Source: an uncultured Muribaculaceae bacterium (GTDB lineage: Bacteria; Bacteroidota; Bacteroidia; Bacteroidales; Muribaculaceae). Taken from it: DNA of 29,954 nucleotides. The notes below the pieces were generated by a model, which was given only the letters and a program-made list of their open reading frames with translations, was not told the DNA's origin and ran no database searches. The stretch lies in the NCBI GenBank assembly GCA_910578805.1, contig CAJTRS010000025.1:1-29954 (forward strand), read 5' to 3'. This document shows positions 15,763 to 25,100 of the stretch, piece by piece. The translations under genes were made by a program, and so were the position numbers. The stretch's first letter is position 1; every line of letters starts with the position of its first letter.

Positions 15763-18009
15763 ATGAAACTATACAATAAAATGCTTTTCGGTGTTGCGGC
15801 GCTTGCCTCTGTAGGCATGTTGCAGTCATGCGACGATGACCCCACGCTTAGCAATGCCAAGGCGGTGTACATCGACATAACACCGTCGTCGATAGAATTG
15901 ACCGTCGGCCAGGAGCAGCGTCTGTCAGCACGTGTTACCAATGAAGATGGTGATGTGCTTGATGTACCTGTAAAATGGTCGTGCGATGACGAATCCATAG
16001 CCAAGGTCATGCTTATCGATCCCAATAAGAAAGATGATGCTCCCGAAGTAACCGATCCTTCTGACGAGAACACTCCCTCGGCTGAAGAAGGTGAAGGCGA
16101 AAACCCCGGAGAGGGTGAAAATCCCGGTGAAAGCGAAGGTGGCGATGAGGGCGAAGACCCCGGTCTGACTCCTCCCTCCACAGACGATGATAAGGAAAAT
16201 ACCACTCCCGAAAAGCCCAAGCCCACCTACTTCGCTGTAGTGGCCCAGCCGGGCGCTCAGGGCAAGAACACCAATGTGCGCGCCACATTGGAAAACGGTA
16301 TGACCGCCATTGTTCAGGTCTATGTTGTCAATCACTCGCTCAGCAACGCTATTGAGCCTTATACCAAAAAGCTGACCTCTTACCAGCGTCAGCCCAACGA
16401 CACCGTGTGGTTTAAGATAAGCTCTCCGGCTCTGATTGATGATTATGATCTGACCTATGACGTACGTCTGACCGAAGAATTGGCATTCAATGTGGGTGAT
16501 GGTGTTCAGGACGGTCCCGACAGCCCCGACCGCAAATTCACGTTCGCATATGAAAATCCCATGGACAATGTGTCTCTGAAAGACATTAAGGATTCTGACG
16601 GTAATGTTACAGACCATCTGTTGGGTGTGGTGTTTACAGCACCTCGTATGAGCGCAAAGGCCGAATGTACGGTTACGCTCAGCAAGGACGATGCTACGGC
16701 TTCAGCTACTGTTCCGTTCTATGTTCACCCCAAACTCAGCCCCGGTTTTGAGGTTAACGGCAAGCGTCCGTTGGCCGATGAGATGACCCCCTCCAATATA
16801 AAGATTTCTCTTATGAGTGCCACTATGGACATTAATTCGACTTATAAAGTTGGTGTCTGTGTGGGTGTTGAAGGCGGCTGGGGTGTCGATATCGCCAATG
16901 CCTATGGTTGCGAGACCGCCGGTTTGTTCAAATGGACCGTGGAAGGCAGCGCAGTGGTGGTGGAGAATGTATCGGTGGATATGGATTATAAAGGCGGCTA
17001 CGTCTCCTATCTCCACGTACGTTCCGGTCAGCGCGAAGGTCTGTCTGTAATCAAATACGACATGGCCGATACCACTTTTGTATGCAACCTCAATGTGGAA
17101 GACTACAACATCAGCCACCCTGTAAACAACATCGTAGTTCAGAAAAACGGTGAGGACATAGGTGATGAATACACATTTGAGATGGGTGTTCCGGCCGAAC
17201 TTGACGTATTTGTCGATCCCGATGCTTCGTTCATATATCACTTGCCCGTAGTTGAATCGGCCGATCCCTCGATTATAGAAGTTGCTCCCCGTGGAGAAAG
17301 CGATGGTTATTCGCGTAAGTTCACTCTTCACAAGCCCGGTACCACTTATCTGAAGGTTACCGTGCCCGATTTCCCCGATCTTGAAAAGAATATCAAGGTT
17401 ACTGTGGCCGATAAGGTTAGGCAGATTTCATGGGCTTCCGGCATGCCTAACATGCTTCTCGAAGGAGAATCCGTCGAACTCACGGCAAATGTTGAAATGC
17501 ATTCCGGATTGCCTTACGACGGTGAAATCGTGTTCAAGTCGTCCGACGAATCGGTGGCCACTGTAGCTCTCAAGCCCGGATCACACAACGAATGTATCGT
17601 GACCGGTGTAAGCGAAGGCTCTGTTCAGATTACTGCCGAGGCCGGTGGCTTCAAGTCGGCTGCACACAGGATCGATGTGAACGCCAAGGCTGACCTTATA
17701 GTCAATGACATGGTTGGTGACAACTTTACCGCTATGTTGACCGACAACGGCGATGGCAATATGTTTGTAATGTTCTCCAACAGTGAAACAGATGTGTTTG
17801 CCACCATACCTCTGATCGCCGAATGGCCTGCAATAGCCGGCACATACAAGGGTTCTGACGGTCAGCTGACCTACAATGGCGATTTCGAAATCTCTTACGA
17901 TTTCACAATCGTGGACAACGGTGACAGCACCGCAGTGATCAACGGTTACTTCCAGATGCCTAACGGCATGAAGGTTATCTTCAATGATATCACTGTTGAA
18001 TACTATTGA
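15763..18009 (+). CDS. Surface lipoprotein with Big_2 Ig-like domains (SusE/F-position glycan-binding candidate)
   Basis: A 748-residue lipoprotein: MKLYNKMLFGVAALASVGML, lipobox LQSC with Cys23, then DDD, a strong surface-export signal. A Big_2-type Ig domain begins at about 35 (ITPSSIELTVGQEQRLSARV) and reaches WSCDDESIAKV near 82. It is then interrupted by an acidic, Gly/Pro/Glu-rich stretch (about 86-153) and resumes with YFAVVAQ ... TAIVQVYVV to about 187. Middle beta-rich regions (190-545) are not recognised. A second Big_2 domain spans about 551-642 (SSDESVATVALKPG), and a C-terminal beta-rich domain ends in DITVEYY. The third place in a susCD operon usually encodes a surface glycan-binding protein, so that role is inferred. 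No catalytic motif is seen. The operon hairpin follows 15 nt after the stop. Confidence 0.75.
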   Translation: MKLYNKMLFGVAALASVGMLQSCDDDPTLSNAKAVYIDITPSSIELTVGQEQRLSARVTNEDGDVLDVPVKWSCDDESIAKVMLIDPNKKDDAPEVTDPSDENTPSAEEGEGENPGEGENPGESEGGDEGEDPGLTPPSTDDDKENTTPEKPKPTYFAVVAQPGAQGKNTNVRATLENGMTAIVQVYVVNHSLSNAIEPYTKKLTSYQRQPNDTVWFKISSPALIDDYDLTYDVRLTEELAFNVGDGVQDGPDSPDRKFTFAYENPMDNVSLKDIKDSDGNVTDHLLGVVFTAPRMSAKAECTVTLSKDDATASATVPFYVHPKLSPGFEVNGKRPLADEMTPSNIKISLMSATMDINSTYKVGVCVGVEGGWGVDIANAYGCETAGLFKWTVEGSAVVVENVSVDMDYKGGYVSYLHVRSGQREGLSVIKYDMADTTFVCNLNVEDYNISHPVNNIVVQKNGEDIGDEYTFEMGVPAELDVFVDPDASFIYHLPVVESADPSIIEVAPRGESDGYSRKFTLHKPGTTYLKVTVPDFPDLEKNIKVTVADKVRQISWASGMPNMLLEGESVELTANVEMHSGLPYDGEIVFKSSDESVATVALKPGSHNECIVTGVSEGSVQITAEAGGFKSAAHRIDVNAKADLIVNDMVGDNFTAMLTDNGDGNMFVMFSNSETDVFATIPLIAEWPAIAGTYKGSDGQLTYNGDFEISYDFTIVDNGDSTAVINGYFQMPNGMKVIFNDITVEYY
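16066..16170 (+). repeat. Degenerate acidic GEGENPGE repeat inside the lipoprotein gene
   Basis: In-frame degenerate repeats around GAAAAYCCCGG encode GEGENPGEGENPGESEGGDEGEDPG. The stretch is almost free of basic residues and likely disordered. Such repeats can change in length by slippage. It sits in the middle of the first Ig-like domain. Confidence 0.6.
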
Positions 18010-18023
18010 TAATTAAATATCCG

Positions 18024-18070
18024 ATGGTTGGCGGTCAATCTCTATCCGGCCGCCAACCATTTCTCTTCTT
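18024..18070 (+). terminator. Hairpin terminator or attenuator after the susCD-lipoprotein operon
   Basis: ATGGTTGGCGG (18024-18034) and CCGCCAACCAT (18050-18060) form a perfect 11-bp stem, followed by the T-rich TTCTCTTCTT. The T tract is broken by C, so some readthrough into the GH85 gene 36 nt downstream is likely; no separate promoter for that gene is visible in the short gap. Confidence 0.7.
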
Positions 18071-18105
18071 AAAAAATTACGTGTTAAACCAATTTTATTA
18101 TTACC

Positions 18106-21100
18106 ATGACTAAAAAAATTACGCTTTTGTGTGGCGGCTTTCTGCTGATTGCGGGGAGTGCTTCCGCACAGAAATGGCAGCCCGGTTATGTAGTGTGGCC
18201 GGAATCAGATCAGCTGCACAATTATGTGTCCCAGTGGAATGGGGGCAACGGTAAGATTACCGTAAACGGCAAAGAGTGGGAGGACGAGGAGTTCTTCATC
18301 TCACGTGTAAAACCCAAGACTCGTTTTGTTAATCGTAAGTCGCAGGTTTATAGTGATTTTGATGATGATAATGACAAGCGTCATGTTTGGTGGGTGCCTA
18401 TTGGCAACGGTTCCAATGGTAACCCCAATGCATTCCAGAACGGAACAATGGACAGCGAGGCTTTCTCGTTGTGGAGCTACCTTGACCATTACGGCAACTG
18501 GACAGCATCTTACGGCTGGGTGCCCGGTGGATTCGCCGATGCCGCCCACAAAAACGGTGTTGCCGTTTCCGGTGTCGCTTCTGTTCCTTTCGGCGGAATA
18601 TCAGCAAACTGGAGAAGCTGTTTCCAGGCCATGCAGAATCTGTCGGCTGATGCAGTAGGCAAGTTCTTATATTATCATGGAGTTGACGGTGTAGGTTACA
18701 ATTCCGAATGGTCCGGATATGCTCCTGCTCCCGGTCTGACCACACTCCACAACGGCATCGAGGCTTATATGGCTACCCGCAATCCGCTTTGGGAGGTTAT
18801 ATGGTATGCCGGTACTACCGATGCCGGTAGCTGTATGTTTGACAGCGGCGTCGGCAGTGGCGGTGGCAATAGCAAACTGTTCGAGGGTGCCTCCATGTTC
18901 CTTAACTACAACTGGAACCGCCCTAACACAATTCAAAGATCAGTAGAATATGCAAAAAGTGTAGGCAAGAGTCCGTTCTACATCTATGCCGGTATGAACC
19001 AGCAGGGTGGCGAGCCAAGATCAGGCGAAAACTATCCTATGCTTAAAGATTATCAGTACTCCATAGGTGTATGGGGCGCACATGAATACAATATGCTCTG
19101 GCAGGGACGCAACTCCAAGGGTTCTGCCGTAGAGACCATGCAGCGCACATATATCAACGACTGCGAGCAGTGGTTCGGCAACGGTCCGCGCAACCCGGCT
19201 ATCCGCAAGGCGATAACGACCAACCGCTCTCACCGTCCGAGCGACAACTGGGCCGGAATCTCAAGCATGATGAGTGCCCGTTCCGCCATCAACTGGGCTG
19301 TTAAGGACGAGCCTTTCTACACATTCTTCAATATCGGTAACGGTAAATTCTTCAACTGGAAAGGCGAGCGCGTTAGCGACAAAGAATGGTACAGCCTCGG
19401 AATCCAGGACTACATGCCTACATGGCGCTGGTGGTTCGCCCCCACGTTCATGAACGGCAATATCTCTGAGTCAGATGTTAATCTGAGCGCCGACATCACT
19501 TGGGACGACGCCTATGTTGGCGGCTCATGTCTGCAGATCGCCGGTACTACCGACTCTGAGTATCTCCACCTGTTCAAGACACAGCTTCAGGTTATGGCCA
19601 AACAGGTCATCACCGTCCGTTACAAACTCCTTGAAGGTTCCGGCGATGTCAATCTGGTAGCTGCCAACGGCAATGACCCTGCCAAGATAGCCACCGGCTG
19701 CAAATGGACAGTATTGACGGCCGCCAATTCATCGGCCGCCCTTGACGCCAGCTACGAGGAAGGTTGGCAGAAAGCCCAGTTTGAATTGACAGCTCCGCAA
19801 TATGCACAGCTCAATGCCTCCAAAGGTCATCTCGGCGTTCTGGCTCTTGAGTTCAAGAATGTCAAAGACATGAAGCTCCTTTTGGGTGAGTTGAGCATCA
19901 CAGCTGCCGCGGAGACTGCTACACCCGCCGCTCCTGAGATTAAATTGTCAAAAGTACTGGGCAACACCTATACCGGCGTTGACGGCAAGATCATCTGGAG
20001 CATGGCCAACAGCAAGGCTGCAGGCGAACCTGTTTACAACAGCGATGTCAATGCTTCGATGTACAAGCTCTATGCTCAGGAAGAGGGTGGCGAGCCCAAG
20101 TTCGTAGGTGCCACTACCTCATGGGCCGGCCTTATCTATCAGGCTCCCAACACCGATGATTCCAAAAAAATACGGTTTGGCGTCAGCGCCGTGTCTGTTG
20201 ATACAAAGAATGAGAGCGCGATAAGCTGGGGTGAATACCTCTCCAAAGGTGATTACACCTCCTCTAATGATGTAGTCTTGGACAAGACGGTTGTTAAGCC
20301 CGGTGAATCGTTTACTATCTATTATCTGGACGACAAGCATTCGGCTTCGGCATTTGAGTTGGTTGATGCCGCCGGCAACACCATTGCCTCTGGTTCAGGC
20401 ATTGAGCTCTTTGTTGAAAACGGCTGTCCCGAAGTTGGCGGCTACGACCTCTACATAGACCGTGGTACTGACAACGAACGTCACTATGGCTACTTCGTTC
20501 AGGTATCAGGCGAAGAAGTAGGCGCATATCCTGAAATCTACAGCATCAGCAACAATGGCACTGAAGTAGAGGAAGGTGCGGCTAAAGTTGATATCGACAT
20601 AACCGACACCCCGACTCTCAGCTACGAAGGCCGCAAGTCTGACGGCTCGGCATCTCGCGCACTTGCCCTCAACTCCCGTATGATCGGTTCACGTGTAGGC
20701 GACTTGGGCTTGCAGTCCGGACAGTCGTTCTCTATCGCAGGTTGGTTCCGCTTCGATGAATTCCCGAAAGATTCCTGGGCATTCATGAACGTTTCGAACC
20801 TCGGAGGTGCATGGCCACAATGTAACTGGGGCTGGAGCTGGAACAATGTTGACGAACAGGGTCGTATCCACTGCACATTCCGCGGTAATGCTTCCGATAG
20901 CTCTTCGCCCGGCGAGCTTCATTACGAATTCCCCAACACTGTACTTCAGGCCGAGATATGGACTCACATAGCGTTTGTGTGCGAATATAACGAAGCCGGC
21001 AATGCGTTCCGTCTGTCGCTGTACATCAACGGTGTTAAGCAGGAATCTTTGTTCCACCAGTTTGCTAGATGGAACAGCGGAGCCATGATACACCAGAACA

Positions 21101-21957
21101 AGACCACAGAGGAATGGTGTACCGGTCAGTCTTACGGTATATCGAGCGCCGATGTGATTTACTTCGGCGGTCCCGAGTATCAGCACTCAGCTGTGGAAGG
21201 TGTGGTCGATGACTTCCAGGTATGGGGCAAGGCTATGACTGCCGACGATGTCAAGGCTTCTATGGCCGGTCTCGATCCCGAAAACCTGCCCGCTTCAGTA
21301 ATCGCTCTGTGGGATTTCGAAACAGCAGCCGATGAGAACAATAACTTTGCAGCCAAAGGTTCCAAAGCCGGAGCTGCCGCATTCTCACATCAATGGGACA
21401 AGATTGGCGAGACTGATCTCAATGCTTCTCTGATTACTTTCGAGCCTCAGTTTGCCAGCGGCTGTCCGTTCCTCACCGGTACGGCATTCCCCATCGAGAC
21501 CAAGGCCGAATGGAGCGATACACACCACAAGACAGAATTCACCAAGCAGGCTGCTCTCCGCGCCGGTGTCACCGAAGGTGAAAACGGAGCCGTTAAGGTC
21601 AAGTTTGCCAAGAAAGGCGACCACACCGTGACTCTGACTCTTAAGAACAGCTACGCAGCCGCAAGCCGCCAGTTCCCGGTATTTGCCGTTAAAGACAACG
21701 CCGCTATCGGTGAGATAGGTGCCGACGGTGATGTGAACACCTATACTGTTGACGATGTACTGTTCCTTGAATTTGCTGCCGACGGCGACTACATGGTCGA
21801 TGTTTACAACACATCGGGTATGCTCGTAGCCTCCAAGCACGCACAGGTTACCGCAGGCCAGAACGCCCGCATCACTCTGGGCCAGCCCGGAATCTATCTG
21901 GTGAAGGTAGTCCGCGACGGTCAGGTACTGCGCACCGTGAAGGTTCTCAGCAAATAA
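18106..21957 (+). CDS. GH85-type endo-beta-N-acetylglucosaminidase, T9SS-secreted (copy 1)
   Basis: 1,283 residues with a signal peptide (cut near ASA|Q, residue 21). The GH85 catalytic barrel covers about 30-345: FADAAHKNGVAVSGV and then YHGVDGVGYNSEW, giving Asn199-x-Glu201, the Asn/Glu pair by which GH85 hydrolyses the GlcNAc-GlcNAc bond of N-glycan cores through an oxazoline intermediate. WYAGTTD (about 254) and GASMFLNYNW follow as in the family. A beta-sandwich (about 465-600), Fn3-like modules (about 606-830), a LamG/concanavalin-like domain (about 837-1042, ending VDDFQVWGKAM), a PKD-like set (about 1165) and a T9SS C-terminal domain (about 1208-1283) complete it. Likely released or held on the cell surface by T9SS. 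It is 36 nt past the upstream hairpin and may depend on readthrough. Confidence 0.83.
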   Translation: MTKKITLLCGGFLLIAGSASAQKWQPGYVVWPESDQLHNYVSQWNGGNGKITVNGKEWEDEEFFISRVKPKTRFVNRKSQVYSDFDDDNDKRHVWWVPIGNGSNGNPNAFQNGTMDSEAFSLWSYLDHYGNWTASYGWVPGGFADAAHKNGVAVSGVASVPFGGISANWRSCFQAMQNLSADAVGKFLYYHGVDGVGYNSEWSGYAPAPGLTTLHNGIEAYMATRNPLWEVIWYAGTTDAGSCMFDSGVGSGGGNSKLFEGASMFLNYNWNRPNTIQRSVEYAKSVGKSPFYIYAGMNQQGGEPRSGENYPMLKDYQYSIGVWGAHEYNMLWQGRNSKGSAVETMQRTYINDCEQWFGNGPRNPAIRKAITTNRSHRPSDNWAGISSMMSARSAINWAVKDEPFYTFFNIGNGKFFNWKGERVSDKEWYSLGIQDYMPTWRWWFAPTFMNGNISESDVNLSADITWDDAYVGGSCLQIAGTTDSEYLHLFKTQLQVMAKQVITVRYKLLEGSGDVNLVAANGNDPAKIATGCKWTVLTAANSSAALDASYEEGWQKAQFELTAPQYAQLNASKGHLGVLALEFKNVKDMKLLLGELSITAAAETATPAAPEIKLSKVLGNTYTGVDGKIIWSMANSKAAGEPVYNSDVNASMYKLYAQEEGGEPKFVGATTSWAGLIYQAPNTDDSKKIRFGVSAVSVDTKNESAISWGEYLSKGDYTSSNDVVLDKTVVKPGESFTIYYLDDKHSASAFELVDAAGNTIASGSGIELFVENGCPEVGGYDLYIDRGTDNERHYGYFVQVSGEEVGAYPEIYSISNNGTEVEEGAAKVDIDITDTPTLSYEGRKSDGSASRALALNSRMIGSRVGDLGLQSGQSFSIAGWFRFDEFPKDSWAFMNVSNLGGAWPQCNWGWSWNNVDEQGRIHCTFRGNASDSSSPGELHYEFPNTVLQAEIWTHIAFVCEYNEAGNAFRLSLYINGVKQESLFHQFARWNSGAMIHQNKTTEEWCTGQSYGISSADVIYFGGPEYQHSAVEGVVDDFQVWGKAMTADDVKASMAGLDPENLPASVIALWDFETAADENNNFAAKGSKAGAAAFSHQWDKIGETDLNASLITFEPQFASGCPFLTGTAFPIETKAEWSDTHHKTEFTKQAALRAGVTEGENGAVKVKFAKKGDHTVTLTLKNSYAAASRQFPVFAVKDNAAIGEIGADGDVNTYTVDDVLFLEFAADGDYMVDVYNTSGMLVASKHAQVTAGQNARITLGQPGIYLVKVVRDGQVLRTVKVLSK

Positions 21958-21988
21958 TCGATTCTATTTAAATAGATAAACTCCTTAA

Positions 21989-22030
21989 AGAGGAGCGGAA
22001 GTCTTTCGGACTTCCGCTCCTCTGCTTTTT
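21989..22030 (+). terminator. Strong rho-independent terminator after GH85 copy 1
   Basis: AGAGGAGCGGAAGTC (21989-22003) and GACTTCCGCTCCTCT (22009-22023) form a perfect 15-bp stem with loop TTTCG, followed by GCTTTTT. Confidence 0.95.
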
Positions 22031-22072
22031 GTTAAAAAAATGCGCATTTTAAAAATTTAAACAAAAAATATC

Positions 22073-22080
22073 TATATTAG
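22073..22080 (+). promoter_or_regulatory. Weak candidate promoter of GH85 copy 2
   Basis: TATATTAG differs from TAnnTTTG by one base and lies 28 nt before the ATG at 22109. There is no TTTG at the right distance. A similar box, TAATTTAG followed by CG, precedes copy 3. A promoter is needed here because the strong terminator lies just upstream. Confidence 0.35.
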
Positions 22081-22108
22081 CGAATTATTAACCAATGTAA
22101 ATCTATTC

Positions 22109-25100
22109 ATGAAAAAATCTTTACTTCTGTTGGCCGGTTTTATGGCAGCGCAAATTCCTGCGAATGCCCAGAAACTTACGGCCGATTACATCACATGGCC
22201 CGGATCGTCGAAACTGGCCGAATATGTGAACGCATGGAACGGTGGTAACGGGACCATAGTTGTTGACGGAAAAGTGTGGGAGGACGCCGAATTCTTCATT
22301 TCGCGCGTAAAACCCCGCGAGCGATTCTACAACAACGCCTCTCAGGTCAATCCCGGTATCACCCAGTACTCCTCGTCAAATCCCAATGGCAATGACAAGC
22401 GTTGCGTATGGTGGGTGCCAATGGGTGACCATCTTCCCGACGGCTCTTTGCATACCAATGCCCTTCCCAACGGTTCCTATGATCAGGACGTGTTTTCTAT
22501 GTGGAGCTATCTTGACCATTACGGTGACTGGACTTCGCCGTTCGGCTGGTCTCCGGCAGCATTGTCCGATGCCGCCCACAAAAACGGCGTGGCAGTGTCA
22601 GGCGTGGCTTCCGTGCCATTCGGCAGCATAATCGGTGAATGGTCGAGTGGTCTTACCGCCGTGGGAAATCTGAATTATGAGGATCTCGGCAAGTTCCTTT
22701 TATATCACGGTGTCGATGGTCTTGGTTATAACTCCGAGTGGGGCGGTTATGCACCTACCGCCCTTATCGCCATGCACAATAATCTTAAAGATTACATGGC
22801 TTCACGCAATCCGTTGTGGGAAGTGATGTGGTATGCCGGTACCACCGACAACGGAGGCATCAGTTTTGACAGCGGTGTGGGGGATTGGGGAGGTAATACC
22901 AAACTTTTCGAGAGTGCCTCCATGTTCCTTAACTACAACTGGAACAACAGCACCAACACTATGCAAAGATCCATCGATCATGCCAAAAATGTAGGCAGAA
23001 ATCCGTTCTGCATATATGCCGGTATGGACCAGCAGGGCGGACAGCCGCGTGTTGGTGAATCCTATCCGATACTTAAGGATTACCAGTATTCCATAGGTCT
23101 GTGGGGTGCTCATGACTACAACATGTTCTGGCAGGGACGCAATGCCAACGGCTCCATGCCCGAAACCAAGCAGCGCACATATCTGAATGTCTGCGAACAG
23201 TGGTTCGGCAACGGACCGCGCAATCCGGCTATACGCAAGGACATACGGACCTACCGTTCGCATCACCCCGATGAGGATTGGGCCGGTCTGTCGAGCATGA
23301 TGAGCGCCCGCTCCGCAATCAACTGGGCTGTTAAAAACGAGCCGTTCTACACATTCTTCAACCTCGGTAACGGCAAGTTCTTCAACTGGAAAGGACAACG
23401 CATGAACGACAACGAGTGGTACAGCCTCGGCATTCAGGATTACCTGCCCACATGGCGCTGGTGGTTTGCCCCCACGTTCATGAACGGCAACATTTCGGAG
23501 TCCGATGTTCACCTGAGCGCCGACTTTATCTGGGACGACGCCTATGTTGGCGGCTCGTGCCTTCAGATTGCCGGTACAACCGACACCGAGTATCTGCATC
23601 TGTTCAAGACCAACCTTCAGGTCATGGCCAATCAGAAAATTGTGGTGCGTTACAAGATTCTTGAAGGTGAAGCCGATGTGAACCTCGTTGCCGCATCGGG
23701 CGGCAAGCCCGCAACGATTGCCAACGGTTGCCGTTGGCCGGTGTTAAAGGCCGCCGATGCCTCCGACCTGATCGACCAATGCTACGATGGCGAATGGCTG
23801 GTGTCGGAGTTTACCATAACTCCCACGCAGTATGCCCAGATAAGCGCCAGCAAAGGCAATCTCGGTGTGATAGCCCTCGAATTCAAAAATGCTAAAAAAT
23901 TGAAGCTGCTTCTTGGCGAACTGGGTATCTATGCCATAAACAATACGGTTACTCCTGCTACTCCGGAGATTAAAATGTCGAAAGTCATGGCCAATACCTA
24001 CACCGGTGTTGACGGCAAGGTTATATGGAGCATGCCAAACACTAAAGCTGTGGGAGAACCGGTATATAATTCAGATGTAAATGCCTCCATGTTCAAAGTC
24101 TGGGCACAGGAAGAGGGCGGCGAACCCTGTTTCCTCGGCATGACCACTTCATGGGGAGCCATCGGCTTCCGCGGGCCTAACACCGATATGGCCAAGAAAG
24201 TGCGTTTCGGTGTGAGTGCCGTGTCAACGGATACCAAGAGCGAAAGTGAGATCGGCTGGGGCCAGTGGCTCGACAAGAGCGTTTACAGCGAAGTTGACGA
24301 TGTGCTTTTGTCCAAGAACACTATTAAGCCCAATGAGCCGTTTGCAATCTACTATGCCGACACCAACCACTCTTCTTCGTCATGGAACCTTTATGAGGCC
24401 AATTCCGGCGAGCTCGTGGCTTCGGGCAACGGTGTAAGGCTCGATGTGGACGGATTGTCCAAAATCGGAGGTTACAATCTCAAGATAAATGAAGGCACTG
24501 ACAAGGAACGCATCTATAACTACTTCGTGCAGATATCCGGTGAAGAGGTGGGTGCCGTACCCGAAATATACACAATAGCCCACAACGGCAGCGAACTGTC
24601 CGACAATGCGCCCGCGGCCATCATAGACATCACTGATACTCCCACGCTGAGCTACGAAGGCCGCAAGTCCGACGGTTCGGCATCGCGAGGCATGAAGATC
24701 AATGGCGGTTTTATCGGTGTCAATGCCGGAAACATGGGTCTGCAGTCATCGAAGTCATTCTCTGTGGCCGCATGGGTGCGTCTTGACGACTTCCCCGCTG
24801 AAGAATGGAACTTTTTTAATGTTGTGAACAAGGCCGCATCATGGCCCCGCAACAACTGGGGCTGGTGTTGGAGCTACGCAAACCAGGCCGGTGAGTTCAC
24901 AGTGAAATTCCTTTCCGGATCGGCCGGCGAGATATGGTATTCGTTCCCCGACACCAAACTTCAGGCTAATATATGGACACATATAGCTCTGGTGTTCGAA
25001 TACGGTTCGCCCGGATTCCGCTTCCAGCTCTATATAAACGGTGTGCGTCAACGTGCGTCGTGGCTGCAGAAAGTGTCGGGCAACGGAGGCGCGGACCGAT

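Noticed and set aside
16066..16170. Repeat array read as a CRISPR or mobile element
   Set aside because: The repeats are short, in frame and degenerate, and encode an acidic linker within a lipoprotein gene. No CRISPR array is seen in the window.
22802..23599. A 265-codon minus-strand frame opposite GH85 copy 2, with a similar frame (27271-27657) opposite copy 3
   Set aside because: The similarity between the two antisense frames follows from paralogy of the sense genes.
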